Shown one piece after another: positions 34,073-39,201 of a DNA stretch of 39,201 nucleotides. The notes beneath the pieces are model-generated. The model was not told the DNA's origin and searched no databases. It worked only from the letters and a program-made list of their open reading frames with translations. Within the stretch, counting starts at the first letter, position 1; every line of letters begins with the position of its first letter. Both the position numbers and the translations under genes were made by a program. Source of the DNA: an uncultured Collinsella sp. (GTDB lineage Bacteria > Actinomycetota > Coriobacteriia > Coriobacteriales > Coriobacteriaceae); NCBI GenBank assembly GCA_902489665.1, contig CABUAT010000019.1, positions 1 to 39,201 on the forward strand. Reading direction: 5' to 3'.

Positions 34073-35122
34073 ATGGGCGAACTGGTAAACCGTGGAGAAT
34101 CGGCAATCGTGCCCGAAGGTTTTTACAAGCAGGTCTCCTCGATTCTCAACGCCGCTCGCGACAAGGCCTATACCGCTGTTAACTTTGCGATGGTTGAGGC
34201 ATATTGGGAGATCGGCAAGAGTATTGTTGATGAACAGGGCGGAGAGGAGCGCGCCAAGTATGGCGATGCACTGATCGACGAACTTGCCGTTAGATTGACT
34301 AAGGATTTTGGCAGAGGCTTCAACGCCAGAAGCTTAAGATACATGCGTCAGTTTTATCTTGCGTTCCCAATCCGGAACGCGCTGCGTTCCGAATTGAATT
34401 GGACACATTACCGCAGGTTATCGCGTATAACCGACCCTGATGCTCGAACATGGTACATGAACGAATGTGCCGATTCTCGCTGGAGCACGCGTCAGCTCGA
34501 ACGCCAGATCAACACCATGTTCCGCGAGCGCCTACTTGCCAGCAAAGACAAAGAGGCCGTCACCCAGGAAATCCAAAAGAGCGCCCCGACCCATCGCCCC
34601 GAGGATATCATCCGCGACCCATATGTACTGGAGTTTTTAGGTTTCTCGGACGATGCTGCGTTTCGCGAGAGCGATCTAGAGCAGGCGCTCATCACGCATC
34701 TTCAGAAGTTCCTGCTGGAGCTTGGCCGTGGCTTCGCTTTCGAGGCGCGCCAAAAGCGCATCACCTTTGATGGGCGCCATTTCTATATTGACCTTGTTTT
34801 TTACAACTATCTGATGCGCTGCTTCGTGCTCATCGACCTTAAGACGGACGATCTTACGCATCAGGACCTGGGCCAGATGCAAATGTATGTGAACTACTAC
34901 ACGCGCGAGCTCATGAACGAAGGCGACAATCCGCCCATAGGCATCGTGCTCTGCGCGGACAAAAGCGATTCGATTGTCGAGTACACGCTGCCCGAAGACA
35001 ACGACCAAGTGTTTGCCGCCAAATACCTGCCGTATCTTCCAAGCAAGGAAGAGCTGGCGCGCGAACTAAGCGCCGAGTACCGCGCCATCAACGAAGCGAC
35101 CAATGGCGAAACGCAAGGGTAG
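34073..35122 (+). CDS. YhcG-family PDDEXK nuclease (DUF1016)
   Basis: A 349-residue protein. The N-terminal half (16-150) matches the DUF1016 N-terminal domain (AYWEIGKSIVDEQGG, LRYMRQFYLAFP, WTHYRRLSRI). The C-terminal half carries the PDDEXK nuclease core: FYIDLVFYN as the metal Asp, then FVLIDLKTDDL in place of the usual IELK, and GQMQMYVNYY. The Glu-to-Asp change in the core may alter activity. YhcG proteins are scattered among bacteria and often sit near restriction or mobile genes; none is adjacent here. The start codon at 34073 is uncertain because the ribosome-binding site is weak. Confidence 0.88.
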   Translation: MGELVNRGESAIVPEGFYKQVSSILNAARDKAYTAVNFAMVEAYWEIGKSIVDEQGGEERAKYGDALIDELAVRLTKDFGRGFNARSLRYMRQFYLAFPIRNALRSELNWTHYRRLSRITDPDARTWYMNECADSRWSTRQLERQINTMFRERLLASKDKEAVTQEIQKSAPTHRPEDIIRDPYVLEFLGFSDDAAFRESDLEQALITHLQKFLLELGRGFAFEARQKRITFDGRHFYIDLVFYNYLMRCFVLIDLKTDDLTHQDLGQMQMYVNYYTRELMNEGDNPPIGIVLCADKSDSIVEYTLPEDNDQVFAAKYLPYLPSKEELARELSAEYRAINEATNGETQG

Positions 35123-35547
35123 CAGCACGTTGCGACCGAAGCCACCGCAGCCGTCGCAGGCGCACTCGCGGTTGCGACGCACGCTACGAAACAATACCGT
35201 TCATGGACGCCGGCAACGACATTCTAGCCGTGGCTGGCGAGCGTGACCTGACAGGCAAAGACGCGGCCTTCGTCTGATGTGGGTCCATTGGCTGCCACAG
35301 AAAAGGGCCGGTTGCAGCCGGCCCTTTAGACGATAATACCTGCGTTGCCCGCGCTTCCGAAGTGTGACTAGCTGAGGAGCGGGTTCCGCGGCACAACCTG
35401 ATTTTACCCAGTGAGGAGGCTCTTTTGCAGCCGCTCCACTGTTTATTTACATCTGGCACCCTCAAACAATCAGACGGCAGCCCGCACTCCTGAGAGCTGC
35501 CCCGCACCCCCGGCCATCACCTTACGGCAACAACCGGTGCTACTCCC
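35123..35547. other. Non-genic region with coding-like remnants downstream of the nuclease gene
   Basis: The nuclease frame continues for 34 codons past its stop to a TAG near 35225 (HVATEATAAVAGALAV ... TTF). In another frame, an ATG at 35203 gives 24 residues ending at TGA 35277 (MDAGNDILAVAGERD). Both have codon use like genes of this genome, which suggests a decayed gene fragment, but no family is recognisable. The rest (35330-35547) shows nothing apart from the hairpin at 35302-35327. Confidence 0.35.
35302..35327. terminator. Bidirectional terminator hairpin
   Basis: AAAGGGCCGG (35302-35311) pairs with CCGGCCCTTT (35318-35327). T-rich tails are short on both sides, somewhat better on the minus strand. 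It lies between convergent genes. Confidence 0.65.
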
Positions 35548-36885
35548 CTACTTCCCAAATAGCGCACCCAGCAGACCGCGGCGTTTGGGCTTCTCCTCTC
35601 GGTAGGAACCCTCGACGGCGGCTGCAACCTGGCGCGGTTGCTCGCCGCCTCCACGGCGCACGATCTGGTACAGGAAGGGCGATTTAACGTATTTGACCTC
35701 GACGGGCGTGGCGTGCACGGTGCTCTCACCGGACAGATGCAGGCTCGGGCTGAGCGGCGCCACGATATGCGTTTCGCGCTTGTCGCTAAACACCACCGCG
35801 GCCGCGCGGCCCGTCTGGCCGTTTACGGCAATGCGCACCTGCTCGCCATCGCGGCCGTCTGTCGCCGGACGATCGACAAAGTAGACCGGCACCATCACCA
35901 GGCCGTCCTTATGTTTGCGGGCCTTGCGCGCCCACATGCGAATGCTCTTTTTATTGAGCCCCAGTACAGCCTCGGCGTCGTTGCCCGCAACGTCGAGCGC
36001 CAACTTATCAATGACCACCTGGTCCTTGGTAGACGCATCGACTGAGACAACGCGAAAGTCACCTTCCTGCATGGCGGGATCGAACGGACCGACCTTGGCA
36101 AAGTCCCACGGCTCCAAAATGCCCATGAGGCGAACGTCCAGGTAGTTTGCCCTGGGGTATGCCCAGTCGAGCACCTCGTAGTACACCAAGGCCTCCTTGC
36201 TCAGGCCCTTGCCCGGGAAGCTCGCCATCATGCGCAAGTCCGCCAGCGCCATGGGGAAATAGAAGAGCATCATGTCGTTTTGGATCGCGTCTTCCACGTC
36301 GTGCCCGGCAAAGGCATCCGGATACTGGCGCACCAGCTGCAGCGCGTTGGCACGTGCCTGCTGCGGCGAGATTTCGCAGGGAATACCCTGCTCGGGCACA
36401 TACTCCGCACCAACGCCCATGGTCAGGCGCTTGCTAAACGTCCCCGGCTTGAGCAGGTCCGCAATGCCGATCTTATTGCCGCAGGACGGGCACTCAAACA
36501 CACGCTGCGTTGACTCGCCCTCAAAGGACGCTCCGCAGAAGGGGCAAGGAATGCTCACATGCGTGGCCTCTTGGAACTCCTGCGCCGTGCCGCGATCCTC
36601 CCACAGCAGATGTTCCAGGACCGACTGATTGCGCCAGTGCGCATTGAAGAAATACCAGTCCGGGTCCTGCGGGCGCTCGAGTTGCGACACATGCGTGAGT
36701 TTGAGCAGTCCATCCACCACCGTCAACGGCGTATGGCGAATACCCAAAGCGCTCTTGGGCTCTCCGGCGTCCGCCTGCCACGGAACCACCGTGCCGCAAT
36801 AGGCGCATTCAAAGCTGCGCTTAGCCTGGTGCGAGTACATAGGGCCGCCGCAGTTTTGACATTTAATGGCAAACATCTCGTCCAT
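35548..36885 (-). CDS. Double zinc-ribbon protein of unknown function
   Basis: A 445-residue cytosolic protein with two four-cysteine zinc ribbons: Cys9-Cys12 with Cys27-Cys30 (CQNCGG, CAYCGT) and Cys114-Cys117 with Cys132-Cys135 (CPFCGA, CPSCGN). The rest is a mixed alpha/beta region without recognisable catalytic motifs, ending in a basic tail (EKPKRRGLLGALFGK). Zinc ribbons of the TFIIB type usually bind nucleic acid or protein. AAAGGAGG lies eight bases before the ATG at 36885; the extra N-terminal codons of the longer frame are non-conserved in character. It has its own short palindrome upstream at 36914-36932. Confidence 0.75.
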   Translation of the reverse strand: MDEMFAIKCQNCGGPMYSHQAKRSFECAYCGTVVPWQADAGEPKSALGIRHTPLTVVDGLLKLTHVSQLERPQDPDWYFFNAHWRNQSVLEHLLWEDRGTAQEFQEATHVSIPCPFCGASFEGESTQRVFECPSCGNKIGIADLLKPGTFSKRLTMGVGAEYVPEQGIPCEISPQQARANALQLVRQYPDAFAGHDVEDAIQNDMMLFYFPMALADLRMMASFPGKGLSKEALVYYEVLDWAYPRANYLDVRLMGILEPWDFAKVGPFDPAMQEGDFRVVSVDASTKDQVVIDKLALDVAGNDAEAVLGLNKKSIRMWARKARKHKDGLVMVPVYFVDRPATDGRDGEQVRIAVNGQTGRAAAVVFSDKRETHIVAPLSPSLHLSGESTVHATPVEVKYVKSPFLYQIVRRGGGEQPRQVAAAVEGSYREEKPKRRGLLGALFGK

Positions 36886-36913
36886 GGAAACGTCCTCCTT
36901 TGCACAGGGGCTG

Positions 36914-36932
36914 TCGACATTAAGTATGTCGA
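36914..36932 (-). repeat. 7-bp dyad in the zinc-ribbon gene promoter region
   Basis: TCGACAT (36914-36920) and ATGTCGA (36926-36932) are exact inverted copies around TAAGT. On the minus strand the centre resembles a -10 box (TACTTA), so it may be an operator. Confidence 0.4.
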
Positions 36933-37103
36933 GCAAGCAGGCACATGCCCATACCCATGTGGCCCAAAATGGACCACCCAGGCAGACGAGAAGGCTCGCT
37001 CGTTAGCACCGGCAGACTATTGCTGCATTTTCTGAGCATCGGCGCACGGCGCCCCCGTGCGAGCTACACTATCCCCTTAAACATGATTGTGAGGACGACC
37101 GCT

Positions 37104-38285
37104 ATGCTATTTGTAAATCGGCTGGTACATACGCTTGTTCCCGGCAGCGAGAGCGAGCCGGTCGATGTATCTTGCCGCACCAACGCGGGCTTTTCCGCAA
37201 GCCTCGTCTGCATTGGCCTCAACATCACCCTGTGCCTGGCCAAGGGCATCGCGGGTCTGCTCGCCGGCTCCGTCTCCCTCATCGCCGACGCTTTCAACAA
37301 CCTCTCCGATGCCTCGAGCAACATTGTGAGCCTGCTCGGTTTCCGCCTTGCCAGCCGCCCGGCAGACGAAGGCCACCCCTATGGTCACGGCCGCTACGAG
37401 TACCTAGCCGGCCTGTTCGTCGCCGTCCTGGTTTGCGCCGTCGGCATCAACCTGATTCTCGAGTCGGTCACTAAGATCATCAAGCCCTCGCCCACCGCTT
37501 ACACGTTTATTTCCCTTGCGGCACTGGCTACGTCCATGCTCGTTAAGCTCTGGATGGCAGCGTTCAACCGCACGCTGGGCAACCGCATCGATTCCGAGAC
37601 GCTCATCGCCACGGCGCAGGACTCCAAAAACGACGTCATCACCTCGGGCTCGGTCTTGGTGGCGGCGCTTATTTCGCAGACGACCGGCTTTGATCTCGAT
37701 GGCTGGGCAGGCCTGGGTGTGGGCGTCTTCATCTGCATCAGCGGTCTGGGCCTGGTGCGCGACGCCATCAGCCCGTTGCTGGGGCAAGCGCCCGACCCCA
37801 AGCTCGTCCAGGCAATCCGCGACAAGATCATGTCCTATCCACAGGTCTTGGGCACACACGACCTCATGGTGCACGACTACGGCCCCGGTCGTCAGTTTGC
37901 CAGCGCCCACGTGGAGATGCCCGGCGAGGGCGACGCGTTTGAGCACCACGAGATTCTGGACACCATCGAGCACGACATCAAGCGCCAGATGGGCATTGGT
38001 ATCACGCTGCACTGCGACCCCATCGCGACAACCGGCGATGACTTGCGCGGCTGGGTCAAGCGCGGCGTCATGCAGATCGATCCCGCGCTCTCCATCCACG
38101 ACCTGCACGAGCACGACGGGTTCGTTTCGTTTGACCTGGTGCGTCCCGACGGCTTTGACATATCCGACGAGGAGCTGCTGGAGCTCGTCACGCGCATCGT
38201 GCACGAGCGCCGACCCGATGCCTCATGCGTCGTTACGTTTGACTCGGGCTTTAGCTCGCCCGACCGTCCGGCCGAGCAGCTGTAG
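37104..38285 (+). CDS. Cation diffusion facilitator (CDF) metal exporter
   Basis: A 393-residue integral membrane protein of the CDF family, which exports Zn2+, Mn2+ or Fe2+ by proton exchange. The first helix region carries SVSLIADAFNNLSD (Asp62 and Asp69 near the transport site), followed by HPYGHGRYEY (His91, His95). DSKNDVITSG supplies the second pair of metal ligands in helix V. The cytoplasmic C-terminal domain is long and His/Asp-rich and seems extended compared with FieF. The ATG at 37104 has GAGG nine bases upstream; the earlier ATG at 37083 has no site. It is divergent from the zinc-ribbon gene. The metal cannot be deduced. Confidence 0.92.
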   Translation: MLFVNRLVHTLVPGSESEPVDVSCRTNAGFSASLVCIGLNITLCLAKGIAGLLAGSVSLIADAFNNLSDASSNIVSLLGFRLASRPADEGHPYGHGRYEYLAGLFVAVLVCAVGINLILESVTKIIKPSPTAYTFISLAALATSMLVKLWMAAFNRTLGNRIDSETLIATAQDSKNDVITSGSVLVAALISQTTGFDLDGWAGLGVGVFICISGLGLVRDAISPLLGQAPDPKLVQAIRDKIMSYPQVLGTHDLMVHDYGPGRQFASAHVEMPGEGDAFEHHEILDTIEHDIKRQMGIGITLHCDPIATTGDDLRGWVKRGVMQIDPALSIHDLHEHDGFVSFDLVRPDGFDISDEELLELVTRIVHERRPDASCVVTFDSGFSSPDRPAEQL

Positions 38286-38297
38286 CCCACTTAACAG

Positions 38298-39201
38298 CTA
38301 GTTTCCCTGCGCGCCCGAGATGCCGTTTTGTAGGGCGTTCCAGGCATCCGTCGCCATGTCGCCCAAGTTCTGCGCGGTATCGCCCAGATTTTGTGCCGTA
38401 TCGCCCAGCTCTTGCGCCTTGTCTCCCAACTCCTGCGCCTTGTTGCTCAAGTCCTCCAGCGTATTGGAGCTCGAGCTGTCGGTACCGCTTTGGCCGTCGG
38501 ACGCGTTGCCCAAGCCGTTCTTGTGCGTGAGCTGAATTTCGAGGTTGCCGTTGTCGTTATAGTAGGCAGAAGCAACGACCCAGTTGGCATCGACGACGGG
38601 CGTTGAGCCATCATCAGTCAGGACCACGGCATTCGAAAGATCGGCGCCGCGCGACTTGAGGATCTTCTTGGCGTTGGACCAGTACTGCCCCGGGATATCG
38701 CTCAGATCGACGGTGCTTGACGAGGCGGACTCGGTTTGCTCGGCAGTGGCATCGGCCGTTGAACTCCCCCGCTTGTTGAGCATGCCCGACACGATGGCAA
38801 ACACAATCGACAGCGCAAAGAAGATCGCCAGTACGATGAGGATCTTCTTGATCACGCTCGACGAACGCGACGGCTTCCTCTCCTCGTCCTCGCCATATTG
38901 CGGAATCGACTTGGGGTACTCGCGATACGGCTCGCGCGACTCGTAGCGAGGCTGCGCCGTGCGAGGCATATACGTCGTCTGCTGAGGCTGCGGAATGGGA
39001 TTCTGCGGCAGGCTGTCATAGGAATTCGGCGTCGAGGCAGCATAAGAATCCTGCGGCGCATAATCAAACGGATCCGGAGCTGCGTTGCCATAGGGGCCTT
39101 GCGAAGATGCAGCGTAAGGGTCCTGCGCCGTGTCGCCATAGCCCATAACCCGGGTGGGCTCGGCAGAAGGCTGCGTCGCGGCGGGGTCGGTATAACCGGG
39201 G
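38298..39201 (-). CDS. Single-pass membrane protein with heptad-repeat C-terminus (5' partial)
   Basis: The frame stays open to the right edge, past an internal ATG at 39146, so the gene probably starts outside the window. The visible 300 residues begin with a Pro/Tyr/Gln/Ser-rich disordered cytoplasmic part full of DPYA-type repeats. One membrane segment follows (IKKILIVLAIFFALSIVFAI), then a Ser/Thr linker and a small extracytoplasmic domain (IPGQYWSNAKKILKSRGADL and following) that resembles one PASTA- or DUF-type module. Four tandem heptads of the AQELGDK/AQNLGDT type close it. No function is recognised. It is convergent with the CDF gene, 12 bp apart. Confidence 0.75.
   Translation of the reverse strand, partial: PGYTDPAATQPSAEPTRVMGYGDTAQDPYAASSQGPYGNAAPDPFDYAPQDSYAASTPNSYDSLPQNPIPQPQQTTYMPRTAQPRYESREPYREYPKSIPQYGEDEERKPSRSSSVIKKILIVLAIFFALSIVFAIVSGMLNKRGSSTADATAEQTESASSSTVDLSDIPGQYWSNAKKILKSRGADLSNAVVLTDDGSTPVVDANWVVASAYYNDNGNLEIQLTHKNGLGNASDGQSGTDSSSSNTLEDLSNKAQELGDKAQELGDTAQNLGDTAQNLGDMATDAWNALQNGISGAQGN
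38355..38450 (-). repeat. Four tandem 21-bp units coding heptads
   Basis: About four imperfect 21-base units on the minus strand encode the AQ-LGD heptads of the preceding protein. Slippage at this repeat could vary the length of the helical tail. Confidence 0.65.

Noticed and set aside
35330..35410. Possible tRNA or small RNA downstream of the hairpin at 35302-35327
   Set aside because: No cloverleaf, T-loop consensus or acceptor pairing could be drawn.

Overview
The window looks like the chromosome of a GC-rich anaerobic gut Actinomycetota of the Coriobacteriia, most likely Collinsella or a close relative. This is inferred from gene content: class III fructose-bisphosphatase, QueH-type epoxyqueuosine reductase, FolD next to FchA, DUF4430 surface proteins and paired GtrA proteins. 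No rRNA or tRNA gene was recognised, and species identity cannot be proven from the sequence alone.

Layout. (1) 1-7990: two queuosine genes, queA and queH, lie on the minus strand. Between them is a block of visibly lower GC content. It holds an arginine deiminase operon (YfcC-type transporter, arginine deiminase, ornithine carbamoyltransferase) and, divergently, a second arginine deiminase coupled to an HTH/S24-like regulator whose protease dyad is missing. (2) 8058-17861: mostly chromosomal housekeeping genes: a DUF3267 membrane protein, a degenerate methionyl-tRNA-synthetase-like protein, an RsmF-like rRNA methyltransferase, a 49-residue membrane protein, a TIM-barrel protein of unknown function, DegV, class III FBPase and two GtrA proteins. 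(3) 18020-23084: a cobalamin riboswitch controls a 1272-residue surface protein (four DUF4430 units, a beta-propeller, an InlB-type repeat and a C-terminal anchor) and an overlapping membrane-anchored DUF4430 protein. This is the best candidate in the window for a little-described system: surface capture or sensing of corrinoids. (4) 23158-28941: two long inverted-repeat elements (23158-23273 and 27180-27417) flank a UbiB-like kinase with a phasin-like partner and a C69 dipeptidase. folD-fchA follows; FolD has lost cyclohydrolase residues that FchA presumably replaces. (5) 29106-33541: tandem paralogous lipoproteins that share an upstream motif, then a Tat-exported PI-PLC-like protein with a sortase-like tail. 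(6) 33636-39201: a small PH-like protein, a YhcG-type nuclease, a double zinc-ribbon protein, a CDF metal exporter and a membrane protein that runs off the right edge.

How the parts work together. The ArcD-like/ArcA/ArcB set would import arginine and convert it to citrulline and then to ornithine plus carbamoyl phosphate; carbamate kinase is not in the window. QueA and QueH are late steps of queuosine synthesis. FolD and FchA together interconvert methylene-, methenyl- and formyl-tetrahydrofolate. Start codons were moved inward from the longest reading frame wherever a clear ribosome-binding site supported it.
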